Source of the DNA: Telmatactis stephensoni
Lineage: Eukaryota > Cnidaria > Anthozoa > Actiniaria > Isophelliidae
Direction: 5' to 3'
Assembly (NCBI GenBank): GCA_029948255.1
Contig: JALIZF010001612.1
Span: 372,001-436,000 of the forward strand
Length of the DNA stretch: 64,000 nt
In this document: positions 22,838 to 34,530 of the stretch, piece after piece
Layout of the letters: each line of letters begins with the position of its first letter
How positions within the stretch are numbered: position 1 is the stretch's first letter
The notes under the pieces: model-generated
Told to the model about the DNA's origin: nothing
What the model saw: only the letters and a program-made list of their open reading frames with translations
Database searches by the model: none
Position numbers and translations under genes: made by a program

Positions 22838-25800
22838 GGACCTGAATCTTGCAATCGGGATGTCCAAGACAATGCCATAATCCGACAGCCCCTGAGAACA
22901 CTATCGAGTAATATCCCGCGAAAAATACCAAATAAAGGTGCCAGTAAAAAAGGCACCAAGTATACAAGTGGTACACATTTAAACTCTATTCTTACGAAAA
23001 ATTCACAATGCTGCATGAAAGAATGCCTTACGGCGATTTTAAAAAGTGAGGAAATCGAAATCTCCTTGAAGTTCTTTTGGGAGAAGTCCGAAGAGGAACA
23101 GCGGAGTTTTATTCTAGACTATCTCTTCCTAAACCAACTACAAAGGGCTGATGGCAAGTACCAATATAAATACAACATCAAAGGAAAAGAAGTGTGTCAA
23201 GAAGCGTTGAAGCGGTGTTATGGAATAAGTAATGGCAGGTGAGGCCAAATCTAGCCCAAAGTAAATTCAAGTCATAATTTTTATGCCATATTCCACAAGT
23301 GCATTCTCTTTGTAAAACATTGACAATATTTCCTGTATTTCCTAATCTGATGATTGTAGTTTAACTTCGGTTTTTACCTCCTTGATTTTAGGTTTTTCAA
23401 TCTTAAAAAAGACTTAGAAAGTAAGGAAAGAACGTGCCCCATAAGTTTCAGAGTTGGAAGGAAGATAAAATCTGCTCGGTATCTTGCTTCAAAGATGTGG
23501 TTTGAGGGGTACATCCATTCCATGGCTGACAGCATGCCAAATGAAACCAAGAAGCATCTGCCATCGTGTGTGACCAAAAAAGAGGTGTACGGACACTATC
23601 AACAGGCTTTTGAGGCAGGAGACATTTTGTGCAACAAGCCCTTAAGCTACACACAATTTGTAGATAGAATGTGGAAGATGAACTTCTCCCATGTTATAAT
23701 TCCGGAGGTAACTACTTCATTCTATTATTCATATAGCTGGTTACTGTTTTTGTATTGTTGTTGTACGTGCGCGTAGATCGAATTACATTTGTAATATCTT
23801 TCCCTGATGAATGGTCTGTAACCCGAAAGCTCGGATTAAATATCTGAAAAAAAGCGAAGATGAGACGTCTATGTTATAAATCAAATGATTAAATGTGTTT
23901 ACTTGTTTCTGTACTTTTTTAAATAAAATGGAACACCTAAAGAAGACATTTGGATTCTCCCGCAGGTTCAAACATTCACGAAGTGTGGGGTGTGTACACT
24001 ACTTAAAGAGCACACCTTCAAAGTCAGAGGCCAACAAAGGCGTCTTCACTGGTTGAAGAACAAAGAAATACATCTGAAACAACAGTCGTGAGTGAAAAAA
24101 TAATTTAAAATGAAATAATCAGTACTTACAAAAAAATTGCTTGTTCATTTTATGTTTGACAAAAACAGGTGTGAGAGGCAAAAATACTACAAGCACCAAA
24201 CAAAGGCAAAGAAACATCCAAAACGATATTTATCGATAATAATTGATGGGATGGATCAGGCAAAAACGAACCTACCCTATTTCTATATGCCATCTCAGGT
24301 GAGACAAGCCACCGGGTAGGAGATGATTGAACTGGCCGAGCATTGCGTATTGGATATTTTTTTATTCTTACCAACGCAATCGCATTATTTTTTATGTAGC
24401 AGTATTTGGGTTTGCTTCAGCATGCAAAGGTTGCCAAGAGTGTGACTGAGAAGAACTTTGTCGCAAAAAAAAACTTGACAAAGTTTTATTCCACACACTA
24501 TAAGTTTTCCCCAGCACAGCCCCGCTCAATTTCCGGTTAGGCAATAACTCGATTTTAAACAATCAAAACTCTGGATACATTTCTTCCACTGACAAATACT
24601 ATTGATATTCAACAGATTGAGGGAGAGTATTCAAAGTTCTTGAAAACCCACGTGACTGGTGTATTGTCACATGGACAAAAACGTTATTGGTGTTTTCTTG
24701 ATCTTATAAGATGGAAACAAGACTCAAATACTACCCTCAACATCATGTTCATCGTTTTAAAAATCATAGCCAAAAAGGTAACTGAGTAAACAAACCTTGT
24801 AATTGAAAAAACATGGAGCGTACATGACTTAGAAATTCTGTTCGTAATAGGAAGGAAGCTTGCCACCTGTCCTCTATTGGCAGATGGATAACTGTTGGCG
24901 GGACTGCAAAAACATTTTTATTTTTGGATTTTGCGCACTCCTCGTTATGTCTGGAGTTTTCAAAAAGGTGAGAGTTTCGACTTACTGCAAGTGAGTATCA
25001 CAAATGATATACAAAACCCTGCTTATGACGAGTGAAAACGTGGAAGCTACCCTCTAATCTCAAACTAAAGTGACAAAGAACTTTTTTCATTTAAAAACAG
25101 GTTAGACTGTCTTATCTCATGGTGGGCCACACACATGAAGATGTAGATCAAGTAAGTAATTGCGGAAGCTAGCTCTATTAGCTGTAGTGTGTACGAGTGC
25201 TCCTTTCAGTTAATCCCCCAGCATTCAAAACCAATATAGTTTTGTCCTGTAGTTTTTATCATGCTTTGCTGTTTTCACAGATGTTCAGTCGCATTTCTGC
25301 CTCGCTGAAAAAGAAAAACGCAACAACACTGGACACCTTACGAGAAATCATCCATTGTAGTTACACTCCGGCACCATCAACTGTCTACGTAGAAAATATA
25401 TACGACATCAAGTCCTTCATACGACCATACACCTGCACTCTAAAAAACCACAGTACACCACACGCATTCCGATTTAAGAAGAACGAGAAGGGGGAAGTGG
25501 AAATGGCACACCGTCTCTGGGCCGATGACAAGAAATGGAGAGGAACGGAGACGGTTATGTAGGTCATGCCGGAGGGAAAACCATCAGTTCTTCGTCAAGA
25601 AAATAGAAAAAATCCGTCACCGGAAGAAATGATAAACTCCCTTAAACATCTCTCATCTAGGCTAACACGAGAAGATTATACCTGGTGGGAGACGTTTATA
25701 GCAAAGGAGGAGAAAACAAGAACACACATGGAAGACATCAGCGATGAAGAACTGATGGAATTGGGAAAGGCGTTCCACCTTGACAATATGCACTTCACCG

Positions 25801-26118
25801 AGCCCCCCGAAGAGGAAGATGATAGTGAAGACGAAGAAACTCTTAGGGCTGAGGGAGAAATCCAAAAGCTGATTGATAAAGATATGAATCGTCCTCCGGT
25901 ATGCCAATACTGAGTTTCTCAAACTCCCCATTGTCTATCGGGTGTAAATTGTAAATTACGTTGTCTCTCTCTACTGTTGTTATTTACAGGTGAAACTAGT
26001 TCGTAGGCCAGAAAAAAGACGGGCTGTAGCCGAAAATGGAAATGAAGCGCCCCCTCCGGCAAAGAAACAAAAACGCCAGAAGAAACGTGCACAAAAGAAA
26101 TTGAGTTCCAGGGGCTAG
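22838..26118 (+). pseudogene. DUF7869-type protein, candidate transposase of the 27-kb unit; one in-frame stop
   Basis: Exons with consistent splice sites are at 22838-23238, 23392-23707, 23966-24087, 24169-24298, 24616-24777, 24851-24967, 25101-25151, 25281-25898 and 25990-26118; a short exon may lie near 24400. The protein resembles the large invertebrate families named DUF7869 (recalled, not searched). It has a Cys-rich segment (KCGVCTLLKEH), then acidic motifs in order: IIIDGMDQAKTNLPYF, LYWQMDNCWRDCKN and VGHTHEDVDQMFSRI. The ordered acids on predicted strand ends look like an RNase-H-fold nuclease. An acidic stretch (EEEDDSEDEE) and a basic tail (KKQKRQKKRAQKK, probable nuclear signal) close it. 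A TAG at 25560-25562 interrupts exon 8 while the same frame continues, so the copy is probably inactive. Confidence 0.7.
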
Positions 26119-27589
26119 ATTCACCTGGCAATTACATTTTTGATTTTTTCGTCCTTCGTAATCGTGCATGAATCTATTTTTCAACTTACATGAATGTTTT
26201 CTTCCTTTTAAGCTGTCTTCGAGTTTGTTTTTGGTTATTACCCAATCCCCCTCCCTATCAACAATGTAATGGTCCATCCCTAAGTCAATTCCTGTTCACT
26301 CTCCGTCGAATTTTGCTCACGGGTGAACTACCATGCAATGTTTGCACTATGCGGAAATCTGATTACTTTGGGTTTTAGTGAAGTACGTGAAACGGGAAAT
26401 TTTGGCAAACCTTGTCAAACTACAAAGGTGCCGTCGTCTTAATTTTGTCCAGGGTGTGGAATTTTTTTGTCGGCTTTATTGACGTCTGTCAACTTAAATT
26501 CATAACAATTTGCATACTTGTATTACATTCAACATGACTTGGAAAAAGCTCACGATTTTTTTGGACGTGGAAATTAATCTTCAAATTGCCAAAGATATAG
26601 AAATTGCTCTCCTTCGCTCATTGGGTTTTGAAGGACAATAAAAAAATCCATAACATAAATTCAAAATAAATTCAAAACATTTTGAATTTCCTTCAACACT
26701 GACAGGTTAGCAAAGTTAAATACGTTTAACTTCGACACGAAATAACCAACGTTCGGCAGTCTGGAATTTTTTCACATTTCTATTCCAAATCCAAAACACA
26801 TTCATTGGAAAATGTTCTTTCTGTATTTAGAATCCTTAAGCGCTTCCAGGCAGCCAAAAATTTGGAACTTGATGTTTTTACCAACCCTGTTAGCCATCCA
26901 AGCGCGTGACACTTGGAAACATTTCAATGACACTGCCGTGTTACTGTCGAACACAAATTACTAGACGTCTGGTATTCCGATATTTTTTTTATTTTTCGCT
27001 TTGAAACCAACCATCTTTCATTGAAAATGGTCTATCAATATTTTGAATCCTCAAGCGCTTCTAGACAGTCAAAAAATTCGAACATATTCCGCCGCCAACC
27101 TTGTACAAAGGGTACAAAGCAGTCCAAGCGTGTCACTTGGAAAATTTATTAGAAAAAGATTTCCGTTAAAGGTTTCACCAAAAAAGTTTAACAGACATTC
27201 AGTAATTCGAGTACCACGTCCGGCAGTGTTATTTTAATAAAAGTTTCTCTGTCACGCGCTTGGAGGGCCTCGTACTCTGTGTACAGGGTTGGTAGAAAGG
27301 ACAACGTTCGAATGTTTTGACTGTCTAGTAGCACTTGAGGATTCTAAATAGAGGTAGAACATTTTCGAATAAATATTTTTTTGGATTTCGAAGGGAATTG
27401 CGAAAAGATATTGGACTGCCGGGCGTTTAGTTATTCTAAGACAGTGTCTGGCTGATCTCGAAATGTAGTAACTTTTGAAAATTTCATCTTAGTGCAAAAC
27501 GAAAAATTTCGTGGTAGTGCAAACAATCAGTCTAGTGAAACTTTAGAACAAATGATATTTAATATTTATAAAATGTCATGAAATGTTCA
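26119..27589. repeat. Non-coding right core with three degenerate ~200-bp repeats
   Basis: After the gene's stop there is no coding sequence. Between about 26700 and 27440 a unit recurs three times, two direct and one inverted. Shared landmarks are GAATCCT(T/C)AAGCGCTTC, CAG(C/T)CAAAAA, CCAACC(C/T)TGT, and AAGCG(C/T)GT(G/C)AC at about 26830-26920 and 27045-27140. They appear in reverse as CACGCGCTTGGA, CAGGGTTGGTA and GACTGTCTAG at about 27250-27335. These lie just inside the right inverted repeat. Confidence 0.6.
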
Positions 27590-30500
27590 AGAGCGCCGCA
27601 TATTTCACCTCAAGAAATGTCACTAAATGACTGTATCTGTCAACAATACATGTTACAGAGAAAGCGTGTACTTGTTAATATAAACGTTCATTGATATTTC
27701 CTCGGTCATTGGATATTTTGAACACCAAACATATTGGAATTGTTTTTATTGCTCTCTTTCTTTACAAGTATTAATTTTGCAATAATACACATATTGCTCG
27801 GCCTAGTAATATGTTGCAATCTGAAATTTTACTGAGTCTATGATTATTAGCATAATGGTCTTTTAGGTCAATTGATACATGTCAGAAAGTATCAATGCAA
27901 CACGTGTAAATATGTTGAAAACTTCATCTGACTGTTGCTCCCTTCCAAACATTTTCTCATTCATTGGATATTTTGAATATTGCTCGGCCTACTAATGTGT
28001 GTCGAAATGTGCAATTATAACAAAACGGATAAGTCATCTCAAAATAATAAAATCTGATTACCCGACGAATGTGTATATTTATGCTCTGAATGTGTTATCC
28101 CTAGTTGTACAATTTCTGCCTGGTGTTTGTTATGGAATGAAACTATCCAGAATTTCTTCTGGGATATTTTTCATGCGACCTTTGTGCGGATAGTGAGGAA
28201 GATTTTAATGTTCCTTTTTGATTATTTGAACTTTGGTCGGATAACTGACAATGTCATTTGGCGCCCTTGGACCCCTTTGATCTTTAAGCGTCTTTGACAG
28301 AAAAATCACAAATTGGCCTAAATTAGATTTCGCCGTAGACCGCTACTGAAGATACACTTTATCCAAATGAATCAGTTTCGACATGACTAGGGAGCCAATT
28401 ATGTGAAGGCAAGTTGCCCCTGTTAGGCGGAATAACCCTTTTGTTACACAAAGCAAAAGAGTTATCCCGGCTTCAAGGAACAACTTACTTCCATATAAAC
28501 AGCCTCTAATACACCAAGATCACCTTTAGTATGTGTAATATTGAACGTGTCTTTGACATGCCAAGAAGCACGAGGTCATAGCAAAAATGCATAGCCGGCC
28601 AGTCAGGTAGAAAATCTTGAAATTATTGGATTACATTGGTAATGCGGCGGGAAAATATCTAGGTTGCTCGTCATATACATGAAGCTTGCAAATAACTAAG
28701 TCTAAGTGATTTCAATAAACCCGTTCAATATTGTATTGCGTATATTCTAGTCATTATTAATTCTTTCCTCTGATGATTCTTTGGTGTCAACACTGGGGCA
28801 GAACAAGGAAACTTTTAAGGAGAACTGCCTAATAACAAGACTACACGTGATGCTACCTCTGGGAGTATAGTATTACAAAGAAATTTACAAGTGGCGGTAA
28901 AAACTCGCGCCAAGAATATTATATTCGATTACCGTAGTTCGCCATGCCGTAGCTTGTTATTTGGTCGCGATCTAGAATACCATGGATCAAGACGTTAAAT
29001 GAACCGAAAAGTAGGAAACAGTGAGTAAAAAGCAACTGTATGAATATCATAGCGATACCAACAACAGCAAAGTGATCTTTGGGGATGAAATTTGCTTGTA
29101 GTGGCTTGGTCAAGTTAATGCGCCGTGACCTCTTGAGGCGCTCATTAACAAGACTGTGCGAGCGATTTACGCTTGCTGACAGTCGGCCGAGACCTCGACC
29201 AGCACACCATTATTAAAACTCTAGAGACCAAAACTTTCAAACTGACAACTTTGAGGTTGTTCAGCCACTTTTTAATATTTCAAGATTACACTCAATTGGC
29301 AGTGATCACGTCGAACATGTATAAACAATCGCGAAAACACAATCACCAGATACTTCGCTCACCTACATTTTTTGACCTGGTATTTAAAGTGAATAAAGTG
29401 CATCGTCAAGTAAATTCAAAGAATTGTAATGGTCATGAAGGTTATGTCAATGTGGAATAAATTTTTTCTGTTCGATCTTGACTTTGCGATTAGAGAAACG
29501 TGACAGATGGGTGAAGTGCGAGGACGATGACGTTTAGCTAACGGATGATCAGCTTTTCTAATTGGTCTAACGTGCGGATAGTCCTCGATGTAAGAACTTG
29601 CATTCAGGACATCTAGCTCTCGTAGAAAATGTACACGTAGAAATGAAGTTTTATGTATTGAACGAAAATCACAGTGCAACGCCAAACGTTTAATTGCATT
29701 TCATTCAAGTTTAGTTGTGATGGTTCCAAGGTTAAGTTTTTAATAAGCAGCAACTCTTTTGCTTTTGATGAGCTGTAGAGCTGAAGAGAGACAAGTGAGG
29801 AACTCAACGCAAATAATACAAAGTGACAAACTTCTATTGTAGTTCGACGGATTTTGTAAAAGTTGATAGAAGAACCACGTTTTTGGTTGCACTCATGCAA
29901 TAATTGTGTTGTCATCAAAAGCTATTAACGGATGACATGTGTTAACCAGATAAACGAAATTTCATTGGCTAACACAGAGAACAGTTCACGGCTTATCAGA
30001 GTATGATTTCACAGTCTGTTGAAAACTTGTTCTCATTGGTCTAGCGTGAGAATTGTCCTCTGAGTACGAAACTGTGATTGGATAACACCCAGGACAGTCC
30101 CGTTCATTAGATATCGGACTCAAAATATATTTGCTTGCTTGAACAATATTTCAAAGTACACTTTTAGGCTTTTTGCGGCCATTTTGCACTTTGAAAGAAA
30201 TGCATTTTGTTGAGGCCGTTTCATTTCATTGTAAAGTAATTCTTTATGTATTTTCCTGGTGAGTGCCAAAATGGAAAACCCAAAATGACACTTTAACTTT
30301 GCATTATTCGAAAAACCAAATAAACTAAATGAAATACATTGAGGATTTTAAGCTAGTGTATAACCGGGAGTTTGGAACATGTTCTGTCATCCATAGCTAT
30401 TAATGTTGACATGTGTTAACCAGACAAACGTGATTCCATTGACACAGAGAACAGTCCACGGCTTATCAGAGTTATGATTTCACGGTCTGATGATCATGTA

Positions 30501-30702
30501 CTCTCATAGGTCTATCTTGTGGACAGTCCTCTGAGTATCAACTTGTGATTGGATTACACCGAGGACAGTCCTCAAGGTCTAAAAGCCTTGATTTAAAACC
30601 TTCTCTCATAGGTCAAACTCATGGACTGTCCTAGACAGAGGTCAGACTGATTGTATTTTCCACTTTAAAATGGGGTTTTCCACTTTAAAATGGTGCAGCG
30701 TT
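27590..30702. repeat. Right long inverted repeat (~3.1 kb) of the 27-kb unit
   Basis: Reverse complement of 3743-6763, ending outward with GGTGCAGCGTT (30692-30702). It is about 90 bp longer than the left arm because of indels, the largest near 27620-27700. Open frames seen here (28919-29113, 29416-29685, 29613-29918) mirror those in the left arm and carry no recognisable domain. Confidence 0.85.
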
Positions 30703-32464
30703 TAACAAGGATACAATCATCAATAACCAAATACTAACAATCATTTAACTAAATCATACCTCTTTCCTCCGATTGACTTCGATTATACTTAAATTTCTTT
30801 GCTACGAAGGCACAAGGGACGCGAACATGATATGTTTACAAAAGGGATTATGGTTAATTACAATAACAAATACTGCGTTTTGTGCATGTTAGTAGTCTGC
30901 TATTTTTAGCGTCCAGAAAATATGTAATAACCGTTTATAGAAGTAACCAATGAACGTACGATACATTACAACTCTTCCTTTTTGCCAGGGCAGATTGTCA
31001 GATCCTTTGTTGAGAACAAAGCATGCCAATCGCCCAGGATACTCGCTTACAAAAGGTCCATCGAGCACCCCAACCACCTTTGTAAGGGAGTAACCTCCCC
31101 GGAGCCAAATGCAAATGAACCTAACCTCGATTACCAAATTTCAACTGCTCATAATTGCCATTTCCTAAAGATTACATGTGCATCTTGAAATCCAAAATGA
31201 CTGAATAAGATTTTTGGCATATAAAGGCGTTAATCCTTTTTATAAAGCAGAGATTTTCACAGTGAATGCCAACCGTCCCTATTTCAAAATTGTAACTTCT
31301 GCGCGCACAGTTTTCGTTTTAAGAGGAGATTCTTTCCACGACAAACAATAATGGCAAAAAGCGCCAAAAACCAGACCTTTGTGCAAAAAATGTTCATTCT
31401 GGATGAAAAACTCAAATCCTTTTTCAACCGGTTTGAAACTGATGTACCAAGCTACAATACTTTTTATACAAGATTTTTGAATTGTACTTTCTTGAAGTTG
31501 TGTTAAGCTTTTTCAAGCCGAATATGAAAAAAACATAGCAAATTAAGGCTTAAACCTCATTTTCGATCCACATTTTCGCTTTGAATTAACACTTTGATTC
31601 AACTTTCATCAGCCAAAACTACTTACAAACTTAAACTTTCTGACAAAAATGATTTTAGTTTTGTACAACGACTATTTGTCAACTCAGGATTTTTTGTGGT
31701 TCACTGCTCGAACTTGAAAAAAATCCCCTCTTAATTCGATACGCCAACCCAGCAATGTGCAGTTTGACTGAAACTACTGGAAATGTTTGATTTGCGAATT
31801 ACAACTTAACCTTTTTCGACAAACAAATGTACAACCAGTTTTCCTTATTCTCTTTGTTTGTAGAGATCTGGCCAGCAGATTAGTTCAAGTTCCCTTGTTA
31901 ACCTTCCTTGCCCCATACCAACTACAATCTCTCATCGAGATGTGGGACGGATACACCTTGAATACGTGGTGTTTCCTTTCTGTACTGCCGCTGCAATCAT
32001 GTCTGCGACACTTTCACTGGCACCCATAACTTTAGAACATGCAAACTCATGCTCACCAGAGAAAATATTTTGATGCTCCTCAATTTGAAGCACCTCAAGA
32101 AATTTTTTGGAGGTCAAACAACTTATATGACATCCTTCTTGTGGATCGAGCATACAGTAGTTTAGTATGCCTGGTTTAACGAACATTGGACAAAGGGCAG
32201 CTGACTTGGCCCAGCAGATTTGAAAAGTACTACGTTGGTACCTGTGGACAATCGATCTTGAACCATTTCCATAAAATGTAATACAATAATGTAATATGTA
32301 ATACAATGTAATACAACTTTTGTAAAATTCTCCAAACTGACTTTAATTTTTGTTTTTAAAGAGCTGAGATTCATGAGATCACATTTCATGATGCCACGTT
32401 GCTTTGGTCTTTCAAAATTTCAAATTGTTTTGTTCGAATGAAGAATCAGTTTATTTCTTTGACT
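30703..32464. other. Non-coding flank, no gene recognised
   Basis: I find no supported gene. Open frames near 30889-31188 and 31932-32389 lack domain motifs and good splice context. A minus-strand frame at 31932-32306 (for example CMLDPQEGCHISCLTSKKF) might be an old exon fragment, but I cannot name it. This should be the right host flank of the 27-kb unit. Confidence 0.45.
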
Positions 32465-32725
32465 ATAAATGGAATATTTGCGCGCAAATAGGATTTTTAT
32501 GTTTTCTCTTGGCTGTATTTATTTGAGCATTATTTAGAGGCATTATGTAATTGTGTAATCGTAGGTCTTTGTGTAGGAGCATTCATACATGTGAGGTCGG
32601 TATAGGGTACTGGAGTAGTGGCAATTTGAGTGACCCCCCCACTGAGGACAGCACAACACGTGAGCTGTCAGGTGAAGTGATTCATTCTGGTCCTGACTTT
32701 ACATAAGCTGGTAGCTTCAATTTTG
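32465..32725 (+). repeat. Repeat A1 of the split-direct-repeat element
   Basis: Starts ATAAATGGAATATTTGCGCG and ends GTAGCTTCAATTTTG. It is repeated at 36735-36994 with one length change in a run of C near 32634. Confidence 0.85.
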
Positions 32726-34007
32726 GAGGTCGATTTAGTTTCTAAATTCTTTTGGGGTGACTTTCTCGATCTTCAACGCGTCCAAGTTGTCGAGGGACCT
32801 GATTTCTACAGCTCACAAGTACGACTATCTCTGAGAGAACAAGAAAAGTCAGTTACATTCCAGCATAGTGCCGAACCGAGTAGCTGGTACCGCTTCGTAC
32901 TGAACCACGTCAAAGAAACGATCCGTTAGTTATCAGCCAAGTTGTTGCTTTCCCCGGCAATGGTGGCAGCTTTTAAGTGGTCAAGCGTTTGGACTTTTTG
33001 CGACCTTTAGGTACTGTTTGTTATTGACTGAGAGAAAAAGACATGTCAAATTCCTATGTCAAGCTATGACGCCGAACAGGAGCTGTTGTTTTTGGTATCT
33101 GGCTACGAACAGGATACCCGTGTTTTCACCCAAATTCCCGTAATTTCAACACTGCAGTACTTGGTAAGTTTTGTATTTGGTAAGATTCTAATTATTTCAG
33201 TCAGTACATATTACCGACGTGCATGTTTAAGTGTAATTTTCCCCGAGACTTCATGCCACGTGGACTGTCTACCTATCCACATGACCTTTGTGTGGCTGTG
33301 TCTTCATTATGGTTTTTTCTAGCACTTTGTTGTTAGGTATTATGAATTGAAATTAATACAACATGACATTTCTGTTGCCCATATTATCCATGGTTCACGA
33401 AATTATAAGAAAGGAGTCCAAAGATTACAATAATTATCTGCTCACTCAAGGATAAAAAGGGTTTTATGCTGGCTGTTATCAGAGACAAAGCCCTAGATTA
33501 CACTGATTTATTACAATAGCAAGCCTACGGCAGTTATCACTGTTTGTGGGCTTTAGATGAATATAAATTATACCTCTTGCAATATGATATCTTTCCTAGT
33601 TTTCGCGCTTCCACAGGAAGTTGAGTATAGCTTTGTATATTCACTAATTGGAAAGTTTTAAGTCTGTCTCAACTATAGTCAACTTTAATTATTTTATTGG
33701 TTTGTTTATGATATGGGCCATTAGCGTCTTTCATATGTCATGGTTGACTGAGACGTATTGTTACTAGTTAAGTGAATCATATTGGCTAGAAAATACTAGC
33801 TGTTTTTATGGCAATAATCCTACTTTGGCAGGGATTTGCACAGTCTCCCTATAATATTTAGCTGCAATTGTCCATGTTAACATGCAGTCTGGCAATAAAT
33901 CAGACAATTGTAACATTTGAGTTTGTAGTCTACTTGCTAGATCATTATTAGTTTATGTTCATAAATTAGAAGGCGAAGAGCCACTTGTGGATGTACTTCT
34001 AATAAAC

Positions 34008-34065
34008 CATTATTATTATTATTATTATTATTATTACTGTTGTTGTTGTTGTTATTATTATTATT
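34008..34065. repeat. TTA/GTT microsatellite
   Basis: A run of ATT units, then TGTTGTTGTTGTT, then ATT units again. It produces spurious tyrosine- or cysteine-rich open frames. Confidence 0.9.
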
Positions 34066-34141
34066 ATGTTCAATGTCATTATCATCAACAACCATCATCA
34101 TTCGATTATCGCCCTCACTATCATGCTCAATTTTTATGTTT

Positions 34142-34530
34142 GTTCCAAGAAGGCTACGTCCGAGGTATGGAATTTTTATTTATTTTTGTTCCAAGAAGGC
34201 TACGTCCGAAGTATGGAACTTTGTTTATGTTTTTTATTTTGTTGGCGTTATGGGGCTTGCTGTCTGCGTCGAGCTCTCTTGTCTTGACAAGGCTTGTCCC
34301 AGCCATATTTTGTTATTACCTGCGAGGTTACGCCCTCCAGGGTTATTATTACCTGCGAGGCTACGCCCTCCAGGGTTATTACCTGCGAGGTTACGCCCTC
34401 CAGGGTTGTTATTACCTGCGAGGTTACGCCCTCCAGGATTATTACCTGCGAGGTTACGCCCTCCAGGATTGTTATTACCTGCGAGGTTACGCCCTCCAGG
34501 AGTGTTGTTACCTTTGAGGCTCCGTCCTCA
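34142..34530. repeat. Minisatellite: ACCTGCGAGGTTACG units plus a preceding direct repeat
   Basis: A ~21-26-bp unit containing TTACCTGCGAGG(T/C)TACG followed by CCCTCCAGG is repeated about seven times from about 34310 to 34500; a degenerate copy with TTTGAGGCTCCG follows. Upstream, TTCCAAGAAGGCTACGTCCG occurs twice (about 34143 and 34191). All share the (G)AGGCTACG(T/C)CC core. Alternating unit lengths are seen. Confidence 0.8.

Noticed and set aside
3743..30702. Polinton/Maverick identity for the 27-kb unit
   Set aside because: No protein-primed DNA polymerase, packaging ATPase, capsid or retroviral-like integrase is seen, and the ends do not show Polinton-type short termini with a 6-bp duplication.
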